A DNA stretch of 8,605 nucleotides, taken from Oscillospiraceae bacterium. Lineage in GTDB: Bacteria; Bacillota; Clostridia; Oscillospirales; Ruminococcaceae. The notes below the pieces were generated by a model that saw nothing but the letters and a program-made list of their open reading frames with translations, was not told the DNA's origin and made no database searches. The stretch lies in contig JAQXNQ010000283.1 in the NCBI GenBank assembly GCA_029098085.1, forward strand, positions 1 through 8,605. The letters are read 5' to 3'. Shown piece after piece: positions 1-5,265 of this stretch; position 1 is the stretch's first letter; every line of letters begins with the position of its first letter. A program made the translations under genes and the position numbers.

Positions 1-191
1 CAAGCCGAACCTGGCAAAACCGTCCCGGAAGGCCGTACGGTTTCAACCGGAGACTTCCGGCATATTCGCAAAGAGTCCGGGTTCAGAACCACATCCGGCA
101 GAAGAACCGGCGCATAAGGAAACGTATCATATTTTTCCGCAGATCCCCCTTCGCTCTCATCGGACAAAAACACGCTGAAAATCAGGTGCGT
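1..191. other. Unassigned left edge, no supported gene
   Basis: No gene can be supported here. The minus strand stays open to the window edge in one frame and reads protein-like residues (for example YDTFPYAPVLLPDVVLNPD), but no start codon with a ribosome binding site precedes it and a terminator lies just upstream in that direction. The plus strand is also open in one frame from base 2 to a stop near 175, so the tail of a convergent gene is possible. Neither peptide is recognisable. Confidence 0.3.
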
Positions 192-222
192 AAAAGAAAA
201 AAGACGCCCGAAAGCGCCTTTT
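192..222 (-). terminator. Intrinsic terminator of the nuclease/polymerase/YolD operon
   Basis: Read on the minus strand, a 9-bp stem pairs bases 214-222 with 199-207 (one G:U pair) around a 6-base loop. The stem runs into a tract of six T followed by CTTTT. Its position about 100 bases after the YolD stop makes it the likely end of that operon. On the plus strand the stem has an A:C mismatch and a shorter T run, so minus-strand termination is favoured. Confidence 0.75.
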
Positions 223-237
223 CCCGTATCGTCATAC

Positions 238-321
238 TTATTTGATTTCCCACACGAACGTTGCCGTATCACTCACATCAATGTCGTCCGGCTCAATCTC
301 CGGTTATAGAAGAAACCGCAT
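238..321 (-). other. Protein-like reading-frame debris after the YolD gene
   Basis: Between the YolD stop and the terminator, the frame used by YolD is open from a stop at 304-306 to a stop at 238-240 and reads PEIEPDDIDVSDTATFVWEIK without its last residue counted as a start-bearing gene. One frame over, the bases just before it read ECGFFYN. Joined by a single-base shift these would make one continuous, plausible C-terminal end. There is no start codon with a ribosome binding site. It may be the remnant of a further operon gene, or chance. No family is recognised. Confidence 0.25.
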
Positions 322-768
322 TCAGTCTGGTCGCACGGCAAGTGACAATGGTTCAGCCAGTTCGATCCAAAGAATATCGTCAATCGGAACTTTTCTGCCA
401 TCCCGAAAGATGATCATCCGCTCGTATGCATCGATTTTCTTCACGATGCCCAGCGCATCCACATACGCGCCTCCGGCCTTTTTACTGTCCGGCTGAAAGC
501 AGGTGATCACAACTCCAAGGTCCTCGCCAAGATGCTCTGCAATGAGCTGGATTTTGCCGTTGATTTCTTCCTTCTCACAGTCATCGAGTTCGATTTTCCG
601 ATCGGTCAGCCGCGCCGCTTCCTTGATGGCAGCGTCATATCCGGTGAGTGCAGCGAAGGGAGAAAACTGGGCTGCACGATCCATCATGGACATCTGCGGC
701 CGGGTGGCAGATACATGGTGCGGCAGATGAATAATATCGTCGTATTGGTGATTGTTTGCGCTGTTCAT
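322..768 (-). CDS. YolD-like protein, partner of Y-family polymerase
   Basis: A 148-residue protein of the YolD-like family, whose members sit beside UmuC/DinB-type translesion polymerases in Firmicutes. The exact role is not established; an accessory role to the polymerase (UmuD-like by context) has been suggested for the family. Family hallmarks visible are YDDIIHLPHHVSATRPQMS near residues 9-27, DRAAQFSPFAALTGYDAAI around 29-48, and a C-terminal beta-rich part ending with DGRKVPIDDILWIEL. The start at 768 is chosen because a purine-rich site (AGAGGAAGG) lies 6 bases upstream; a longer reading to 870 would overlap the polymerase and has no such site. It follows the polymerase stop by 43 bases, and a terminator lies 100 bases downstream, so it is the last gene of the operon. 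The final ~12 residues are not typical of the family and may reflect a shifted 3' end. Confidence 0.85.
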   Translation of the reverse strand: MNSANNHQYDDIIHLPHHVSATRPQMSMMDRAAQFSPFAALTGYDAAIKEAARLTDRKIELDDCEKEEINGKIQLIAEHLGEDLGVVITCFQPDSKKAGGAYVDALGIVKKIDAYERMIIFRDGRKVPIDDILWIELAEPLSLAVRPD

Positions 769-811
769 TTCATACCTTCCTCTCACCGATAAAGCCTTAT
801 GTGCCGAGCTG

Positions 812-2321
812 CTAAGCCTTATGCCCTCCGATTTGCTCATTCCGATCCCTTGCGGTTGCGCCCTCTTCAAGGCTCATACCTTTCAGAACTGCATTCTTGC
901 CATATTTCTTCCGGATGGTCAGAACCGCCTGCTGCATCTTCCGCTCGCGCTCAAGTGCAGCTTCTTTCCTTTTCCGCTCGGCTTCACGGGCTGTGTAGTC
1001 GGTGAAAAAATCAAGCTGCTCGAATCCGCCGTTCTGCTTTGGAACTGATGCCTCATCAATAACATGATTTGCAGCAATGTTCAGTCTGCGGATCAGAAGG
1101 TCCTGATTTGCGATCCGGTCAAAAAGCTCCGATACGGCATCCAGAATGAGCTTTGTTGAGGAAGTGTGTCTCCCAAGGTTTTGCGTGCCGTGGGAATGCT
1201 TCGGGATCTGCCGCCCGTAGTGATCCTTCACGACATCACCGCAATAGCTCATTCGACGCTCAGGATCGGCGAGGTTTTCAATGTCGTAGCCGATGGTGAC
1301 AACCAGCTGGTCTGTGACCAGTCCTTTCTCCACCAGATCCATCACAAGCGAGTCAGCCATTTCCCGAAGCACGAGTCTGGCTTTCTCAGCAGTATAGGGC
1401 TGATGCAGCACCTGTCCTGAGCCGAGGCTGTTGGTACTCGGCCTGTACGCCTTAATTGCCTCCACCGTGCAGGGCTCCCAGCCCCACGCATGGTCGATCA
1501 GCAGCTCCGCATTCTTCCCGAAGAGCCGGTACAGAAGATCTTCATTCTGAACCGAGCATCGTGCCACATCGCCCATGGTAAACATTCCGTGCTGTTCGAG
1601 CTTCTTCGCATAGCCATGCCCCACGCGCCAGAAGTCAGTGAGAGGCTGATGGGACCAAAGCTCCCGCCGGAACCCCATTTCGTCCAGCTCCGCGATGCGT
1701 ACTCCATTTTGATCTGCCGGGATGTGTTTTGCCACAATATCCATTGCCACTTTGCAGAGAAAGAGGTTGGTGCCGATCCCGGCGGTTGCGGTGATGCCGG
1801 TTGTCTCCAGAACATCCAGAATGATCTTCATGGCAAGGTCACGAGGAGACAGCTTATAGGTGTTCAGGTAGTCCGTGACATCTATGAATACCTCGTCGAT
1901 GGAATAAACGATGATGTCCTCCGGCGCGACATACTTCAAGTAGACCTCGTAAATTCTCGTGCTGTACGCCATGTAATAGGCCCATACGGGGCGGAGCAAT
2001 AACGAAGTCAATCGCAAGGTGTGGGTTTTTAAGAAGCGCAGAATGAGAGCAGGAGGAACCTTCCAGCTTGTGTCCTGGGGCGTCATGCTGCCGTCCGGCA
2101 TTGGCCTCCCTGACCCTCTGTTTGACTTCAAACAAACGGCCGCGGCCTGAAATGCCGTAGGACTTGAGGGAAGGGGGGACCGCAAGGCAGATGGTCTTGT
2201 CGGTGCGGCTTTCATCTGCGACAACAAGATTCGTGTCCAGCGGATCCAGACCGCGCTCTCGGCATTCCACCGAGGCATAAAAGCTCTTGAGGTCGATTGC
2301 GATGTAGGTGCGCTCTTTCAT
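812..2321 (-). pseudogene. Y-family DNA polymerase (UmuC/DinB-type), frameshifted
   Basis: A translesion DNA polymerase of the UmuC-like type common in Clostridia, inserting nucleotides opposite damaged bases. The N-terminus reads MKERTYIAIDLKSFYASVEC: D10 is the first catalytic carboxylate and Y15 is in the steric-gate position. That frame is good to APPRMG at residue 113. The rest, from AYYMAYSTRIY onward, is in the next frame. The extra base is in a GGG run (minus strand, 1981-1983): removing one G restores a continuous 502-residue protein, close to family length. The second catalytic pair (SIDE, D142/E143) lies beyond the break, so the N-terminal product alone is inactive. A likely beta-clamp-binding motif, EQLDFF, occurs near residues 434-439. 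The start ATG follows a GGGAGG site and lies 26 bases after the nuclease-like gene. Decay has touched only this one position, so recent loss or a sequence error are both possible. Confidence 0.9.
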
Positions 2322-2347
2322 GCTCCGGCGGCCTCCCTTCTGTGAGA

Positions 2348-3226
2348 TTATACAGGAAACAGCATCATCCTATTATGAGGACTCAAGCGCTCCATGATGC
2401 TTGCGTATTCCGCGACTGCCGTTAACTGGATGTTGTTTTTTTCAGTGAAGCGTCTGATTGGCGGGCTGGCGAAGATCGCCCTGATTTCATGTTGAAGCTC
2501 GCAGAATACTTCGTCCATTGCCCTTTGCTCGTCTGCTGTATCCAGTCTCGGCTTGAAAAACAGATAGACCAGTTTGGCCGGTTTGTCTGCCTCCTTCCGG
2601 GAGGCAATGCCCAGAAGGTGACACAGAAACTGCTTTATGTCAAACATGGTGCTGGCTTTTGAAAGGTTGAAGGTCTCATGTCCGATTGTAAACGTTTCAT
2701 CCTGCACCTTCGGGAGATTGGGCAAACCAAATGCGTTATCCACGCCAAAAAGCAGATCCCAGTATTTGATCTTCATGACAACATGGTGCGCATCAAAAAT
2801 CTCATGGCATTTGACCTCTACATAAATGCTCTCATTGGGGATGAAGGCGTCCAGCTGAGGCGCTATGCCGTCGATCCCTTTGATCCTGCATTCATGTTCA
2901 AATTCCACCTCTCCACTGCCGCCCAGGCCATCGGCTCCGTCTCTGAGTGCCAGATAGCAGAAACGGGAAGAGGATGCGACACTGGCCATTTTGGGAGGTG
3001 TTTTTCCATAGCGGCCGGTCTGCTCTTTTAATTCGCTGCCCTTTCCCGCGTCATAGGAGCAAAAGGCCCTGTGATACCCGGATTTCATTTCATCTATAAA
3101 AATAGCAAACGCTTCCCGACTGAAGTAATTTGGGTATTTCTTTGCAAGCACATACCCAAAGCAGGCATCGCCCAGGACCGCGACGAGATTCTTCTTAATC
3201 AAGCCGTCAAATTCTTCTTTTGTCAT
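2348..3226 (-). CDS. PD-(D/E)XK nuclease-fold protein, uncharacterised
   Basis: A 292-residue soluble protein with no recognised close family. Its centre carries a PD-(D/E)XK-type core: QLDAFI (D126), a short turn, then IYVEVKCHE (E137, K139), with a preceding acidic helix/strand (EVEFEHE, 106-112) and a helix SSSRFCYLALR before it. This is the arrangement of restriction-endonuclease-like active sites, so DNA cleavage or DNA-end processing is the best guess, from motif only. A later DIKQFLCHLLGI segment could be the helix that packs on the core. There is no signal peptide or membrane segment. The start at 3226 has an excellent AAGGAGG site 8 bases upstream; an extension to 3271 lacks one. It is the first intact gene of the operon, 26 bases before the Y-family polymerase, so a role in damage repair or tolerance is inferred from context. 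No clear promoter or LexA-type box was found upstream. Confidence 0.75.
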   Translation of the reverse strand: MTKEEFDGLIKKNLVAVLGDACFGYVLAKKYPNYFSREAFAIFIDEMKSGYHRAFCSYDAGKGSELKEQTGRYGKTPPKMASVASSSRFCYLALRDGADGLGGSGEVEFEHECRIKGIDGIAPQLDAFIPNESIYVEVKCHEIFDAHHVVMKIKYWDLLFGVDNAFGLPNLPKVQDETFTIGHETFNLSKASTMFDIKQFLCHLLGIASRKEADKPAKLVYLFFKPRLDTADEQRAMDEVFCELQHEIRAIFASPPIRRFTEKNNIQLTAVAEYASIMERLSPHNRMMLFPV

Positions 3227-3234
3227 CCTTTTCG

Positions 3235-3241
3235 CCTCCTT
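3235..3241 (-). promoter_or_regulatory. Ribosome binding site of the nuclease-like gene, overlapping an upstream stop
   Basis: AAGGAGG, 8 bases before the ATG at 3226, fixes that start. Its first two As are part of the TAA stop (3240-3242) of a 22-codon open frame just upstream, an arrangement that would allow translational coupling if that frame is translated. Confidence 0.8.
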
Positions 3242-3308
3242 ACGCCCCGGGCAAACGCTGCTCAAAGGCAAGCAGAGCCTTGCTTATTTCAAACATCGTA
3301 GTTTTCAT
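3240..3308 (-). CDS. Possible 22-residue leader or remnant peptide
   Basis: An ATG-started frame reads MKTTMFEISKALLAFEQRLP followed by GA and a TAA stop that merges into the ribosome binding site of the nuclease-like gene. A GGAGGGG stretch lies 16 bases before the ATG, which is too far for good initiation, so translation is uncertain. The peptide looks amphipathic and protein-like. It could be a coupling leader or the end of a degraded gene lying between the metallopeptidase-like remnant and the nuclease-like gene. No homologue is recognised. Confidence 0.3.
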   Translation of the reverse strand: MKTTMFEISKALLAFEQRLPGA

Positions 3309-3321
3309 GCCCGATGAGCGG

Positions 3322-3534
3322 TCACCCCTCCAGCTTGACATTCCTGAGAAAGTCAGAACGGGGTACATAGGGCAGATTCAGCCGCCAACCCATACGGTTC
3401 AGCTCGTGGAGCTTGATCAGCATGAGATTGATATTCGTATTCATCATTGCGGAGAGCTGCACCATATCATAGCCCTGCTGCATGTTTTCGATCAGCTCAT
3501 CATCTGGAGTGGGCAGAAATACAAGAAAAAAGTT
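3322..3534 (-). pseudogene. C-terminal remnant resembling an ImmA/IrrE metallopeptidase
   Basis: The frame is open from just after a stop at 3535-3537 to a TGA at 3322-3324, about 70 codons. It reads FLPTPDDELIENMQQGYDMV, then QLSAMMNTNINLMLIKLHEL, and ends with PYVPRSDFLRNVKLEG. The pattern of a Pro-Asp-Asp-Glu-Leu helix, a GYD..QLS helix and a helix like a recognition segment resembles the region after the zinc site in ImmA/IrrE (M78) proteins. No HExxH motif or upstream half is found in any frame before 3534, and no start codon has a ribosome binding site, so it looks like a truncated gene. It points the same way as the downstream nuclease, polymerase and YolD genes. In ICEBs1 and Deinococcus such proteases clear a repressor in response to DNA damage, which would suit this operon. 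The family call is from pattern only. Confidence 0.45.
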
Positions 3535-3542
3535 TCAAATCA

Positions 3543-3607
3543 GGATGCTTTCGGCGGACAGGCTGCCGCAGCATCCGGGATCAGGATGTCGGCGGCATCA
3601 GCCGACA
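3543..3607. repeat. Two adjacent hairpins in the scar region
   Basis: The first hairpin pairs GGATGCT (3543-3549) with AGCATCC (3570-3576), with an inner CGGC/GCCG pairing (3552-3555 with 3565-3568). The second pairs TGTCGGC (3587-3593) with GCCGACA (3601-3607) around a 7-base loop. Neither has a T run on either strand, so they are not terminators. They lie between the minus-strand metallopeptidase-like remnant and the plus-strand chimeric remnant. Their role, if any, is unknown; a recombination or attachment-type structure is possible. Confidence 0.4.
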
Positions 3608-3633
3608 GTAGGAAGACGGGAGTGAGCTTGAAC

Positions 3634-3722
3634 ATGGAGATGCAATGCAGGAAAGCGTATGTCTCAGTCAATCTTGATGTCGATGAAGAAGGCACTATCC
3701 GACCCCGATTTATCCGCTGGAA
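3634..3722 (+). pseudogene. N-terminal fragment of a small protein, fused to integrase debris
   Basis: From ATG 3634 the plus strand reads MEMQCRKAYVSVNLDVDEEG, then TIRPRFIRWNG, after which the frame loses all protein-like character. The alternating strands ending in Ile-Arg-Trp resemble the start of a small beta-rich protein of about 70-80 residues (pattern xVYVxVxxxFDxxGxIxPxxIxWxDGR) that I recall near UmuC-type polymerases in Clostridia; this is memory, not a search. The body is missing: the sequence switches to a tyrosine recombinase tail within the bases TGGAATGGC. A weak GGGAG site is 11 bases before the ATG. The fragment is best read as one side of a recombination junction. Confidence 0.4.
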
Positions 3723-3866
3723 TGGCTTGGTCACAGCGACTTTTCAACTACGGCAAACATCTACGCTTACGCTCATCTGGATTACAGCTCGAAGCTGACC
3801 CCGGCTGACGCGATGCTCAGCGGCCTGGGAATCCATTCTCCCCTGTCTTCTCCCCACGACAAGTAA
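3720..3866 (+). pseudogene. 3' end of a tyrosine recombinase (phage/ICE-type integrase)
   Basis: The last 48 codons of an integrase are left, reading EWLGHSDFSTTANIYAYAHL, then DYSSKLTPADAMLSGLGI, and ending at a TAA at 3864-3866. The LGHSDFSTTANIYAHLD pattern is the C-terminal catalytic end of the family, with the histidine of the LGHS box and the Tyr nucleophile in NIYA. The usual NIYAHLD is NIYAYAHLD here because TACGCT is tandemly duplicated (six bases, in frame). A stop (3684-3686) precedes in this frame and the other catalytic residues (Arg, HxxR) are gone, so the gene is dead. It ends about 100 bases from the 3' end of tRNA-Ser, and tRNA 3' ends are the classic attachment site of such elements. 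It is likely the stub of an element once integrated here. Confidence 0.8.
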
Positions 3867-3924
3867 GGGAGAACGCAAAAGGCCGACGGGAACCCGCTCA
3901 GGGGATCGAATAAGGCGTAAGGAA
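3867..3924. other. Short gene-free spacer between integrase stub and tRNA terminator
   Basis: No open frame of note, promoter or repeat is seen. If an attachment-site core remains from the inserted element it would be expected here or in the tRNA 3' half, but no copy of the tRNA 3' end is found elsewhere in the window. Confidence 0.4.
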
Positions 3925-3963
3925 ATAAGAAAAAGGCCCGTAAACGCGCAGTTTACAGGCCTT
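3925..3963 (-). terminator. Strong intrinsic terminator of tRNA-Ser
   Basis: On the minus strand a 13-bp stem (3951-3963 with 3933-3945, one T:G pair) closes a 5-base loop and is followed by TTTTTCTTATTT. It begins three bases after the encoded CCA of the tRNA, an ideal position for ending the tRNA transcript. The plus strand has no T run after the stem, so it acts in one direction only. Confidence 0.9.
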
Positions 3964-3966
3964 CGC

Positions 3967-4055
3967 TGGCGGAGATGAAGGGATTCGAACCCCCGGACCC
4001 TCGCGGATCAACTGATTTCGAGTCAGCCTCGTTACGACCACTTCGATACATCTCC
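3967..4055 (-). tRNA. tRNA-Ser(CGA)
   Basis: An 89-base class II tRNA decoding UCG. The acceptor stem GGAGATG (5', 4049-4055) pairs perfectly with CATCTCC (3971-3977), followed by discriminator G and an encoded CCA. The anticodon stem CTGA/TCAG encloses the 7-base loop CTCGAAA, giving anticodon CGA. A long variable arm with a GATC/GGTC stem and a GTTCGAATC T-loop confirm serine. It has its own consensus promoter about 30 bases upstream and its own terminator immediately downstream. An integrase stub lies about 100 bases beyond its 3' end, so it probably served as an integration site. Confidence 0.97.
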
Positions 4056-4083
4056 ATCATATGCTGTTCTTAACAGCCAGATT

Positions 4084-4112
4084 ATTATATCACAAAGTGG
4101 GAAAAATGTCAA
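4084..4112 (-). promoter_or_regulatory. Perfect-consensus promoter of tRNA-Ser
   Basis: On the minus strand TTGACA (4107-4112) is followed by exactly 17 bases and TATAAT (4084-4089): a full match to the vegetative sigma factor consensus. Transcription would begin near 4077, giving a leader of about 22 bases before the tRNA. The -35 box and most of the spacer lie inside a 16-bp inverted repeat. Confidence 0.9.
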
Positions 4113-4131
4113 AGTATTTTTCCCGCTTTGT
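4092..4131. repeat. 16-bp inverted repeat between mreB and the tRNA promoter
   Basis: ACAAAGTGGGAAAAAT (4092-4107) is the complement of ATTTTTCCCGCTTTGT (4116-4131), with one G:T pair and an 8-base loop. It begins 12 bases after the mreB stop, where a terminator would be expected, but on the minus strand the stem is followed by GATATAATAAT rather than a T run; the T run is within the stem. It covers the tRNA promoter -35 box and spacer. It may end mreB transcripts poorly, stabilise the mRNA 3' end, or be an operator; none is shown. Confidence 0.7.
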
Positions 4132-4143
4132 CCGAATTTCTCA

Positions 4144-5160
4144 TCAGTGCGTGTAGGTCGAGGCGCACTCAAAGCCCTCTTTCAGATCCTCGATCATGGA
4201 GAAGCACTTGCCGGTGCCGATGCCCACACAATCCACCGGATCCGATGCCAGGCGAACCTCCACGCCGGTGTTTTCCGCAATCAGCCGATCCAGGCCCTTC
4301 AGCTGAGAGGTGCCGCCGGTCATGGTGATGCCGTTGCGGTAAATATCGCCGGTCAGCTCAGGCGGCGTACGCTCCAGTACATTCCGCACGCCCAGCACAA
4401 TTTCCGCCGCGAACGGACGCATCACATCGAAAAGCTCCGCCTGATTGATGGTGATCTGTTCCGGATAGCCGGTCAGCAGATTGCGGCCCTTCACGGTGGT
4501 GGTCACCGACTCGTCCGGCTCAAAGACGCAGCCGATTTCCTTCTTGATGGTTTCGGCCACCGTTGTGCCGATGGCCAGCTTATACCGGTTCTGAATGTAT
4601 TTGACGATGGCTTCATCAAAAACATTGCCGGCGATTTTCAGAGAATGGGAAACCACAATGCCGCCCAGAGAGATGACCGCAATGTCGGTGGTTCCGCCGC
4701 CGGAGTCCACCATCATCCGTCCTTCCGGCTTGAGCACGTCCAGTCCGGCGCCGATGGCGGCCGCAATGGGCTCGTCGATCAGATACACCTTCCGCGCGCC
4801 TGCGCTCATGGCTGCTTCCACCACGGCCCGTGCTTCCACGCGGGTGATGGCCGATGGAATGCAGATGGCGATGCGGGGCTTGATCAGAAAGCTGCGGGAA
4901 ACCTTTTTCACGAATTCTTGAATCAGATATTCCGTAAAGAGGTGGTTGGAAATAACGCCCTCCCGGATGGGGCATTCGGTGAGGATATACGCCGGGGTTC
5001 GGCCCAGCATCCGCAGAGCTTCATGACCGACGGCCACCACCTGCTCGGTTCGCTTGTTGTAGGCCACCACGCTGGGCTCTTCCAGGACAATGCCCTTTCC
5101 CACGCGGTAAATGATAATCTTTGTCGTGCCAAGGTCGATACCCAGATCAATTCCTGCCAA
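4144..5160 (-). CDS. mreB: Rod shape-determining protein MreB family (actin-like)
   Basis: A 338-residue bacterial actin forming membrane-associated filaments that guide sidewall peptidoglycan synthesis. All ATPase motifs are present: phosphate-1 DLGTTK (9-14), connect-1 LIDEPIAAAIGAG (127-139, catalytic-type Glu130), phosphate-2 VDSGGGTTDI (151-160), adenosine motif MTGGTSQLKGL (280-290) and GIGTGK (313-318). The length is normal. The start is TTG at 5160, since an AGAGGGGG site lies 8 bases upstream, the residues MAGIDLGIDLG match family N-termini, and no ATG is nearby. The gene has its own promoter in the gap after comF. It ends with two tandem TGA stops. mreC and mreD do not follow; a tRNA gene does. 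It may therefore be an mbl/mreBH-type paralogue rather than the main mreB; the sequence alone does not decide this. DLGTTK replaces the common DLGTAN. Confidence 0.93.
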   Translation of the reverse strand: MAGIDLGIDLGTTKIIIYRVGKGIVLEEPSVVAYNKRTEQVVAVGHEALRMLGRTPAYILTECPIREGVISNHLFTEYLIQEFVKKVSRSFLIKPRIAICIPSAITRVEARAVVEAAMSAGARKVYLIDEPIAAAIGAGLDVLKPEGRMMVDSGGGTTDIAVISLGGIVVSHSLKIAGNVFDEAIVKYIQNRYKLAIGTTVAETIKKEIGCVFEPDESVTTTVKGRNLLTGYPEQITINQAELFDVMRPFAAEIVLGVRNVLERTPPELTGDIYRNGITMTGGTSQLKGLDRLIAENTGVEVRLASDPVDCVGIGTGKCFSMIEDLKEGFECASTYTH

Positions 5161-5168
5161 TGCAGCTT

Positions 5169-5176
5169 CCCCCTCT
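5169..5176 (-). promoter_or_regulatory. Ribosome binding site that fixes the TTG start of mreB
   Basis: AGAGGGGG ends 8 bases before the TTG at 5160. There is no in-frame ATG or GTG at a better distance, so the site decides for the rare start codon. Confidence 0.75.
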
Positions 5177-5219
5177 TTGATTCTATCTGAAATGATTCTG
5201 TCTGCAGGTGAACAGTTTC

Positions 5220-5248
5220 ATTATACACGTTTTGCCCCGTCAATGCAA
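5220..5248 (-). promoter_or_regulatory. Promoter of mreB
   Basis: On the minus strand a perfect TATAAT (5220-5225) lies 17 bases after TTGCAT (5243-5248). It sits in the 105-base gap between the comF stop and the mreB start and would give a leader of about 50 bases. The -35 box is only a partial match, so moderate strength is expected. An alternative TTGACG box is too close (12 bases). Confidence 0.7.
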
Positions 5249-5265
5249 CAAATCTGTGTGAATTT

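Noticed and set aside
1979..1985. Programmed ribosomal frameshifting in the polymerase
   Set aside because: The site (ATGGGCC) is not a known slippery sequence, and no stop codon or stimulatory hairpin is evident at the shift; a plain insertion is simpler.
1490..2002. 170-codon plus-strand frame opposite the polymerase
   Set aside because: It is antisense to conserved polymerase residues including SIDE; no family pattern is seen.
3227..3321. SOS (LexA) box upstream of the nuclease/polymerase operon
   Set aside because: I searched by eye for GAAC-N4-GTTC-like palindromes and found none; a remote upstream site outside the scar cannot be excluded.
3540..3734. 64-codon minus-strand frame
   Set aside because: It is antisense to the more protein-like plus-strand fragment and covers the hairpin region; no start site or family pattern is seen.
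3220..3798. A 192-codon plus-strand open frame read as one gene
   Set aside because: Its first part is antisense to the metallopeptidase-like remnant and has low-complexity residues; only 3634-3722 is protein-like, and after that the integrase tail is in another frame.
4147..5190. Long plus-strand open frame opposite mreB
   Set aside because: The minus strand encodes a complete MreB with all motifs; the plus reading is His/Gly/Arg-rich, typical of a GC-rich antisense shadow.
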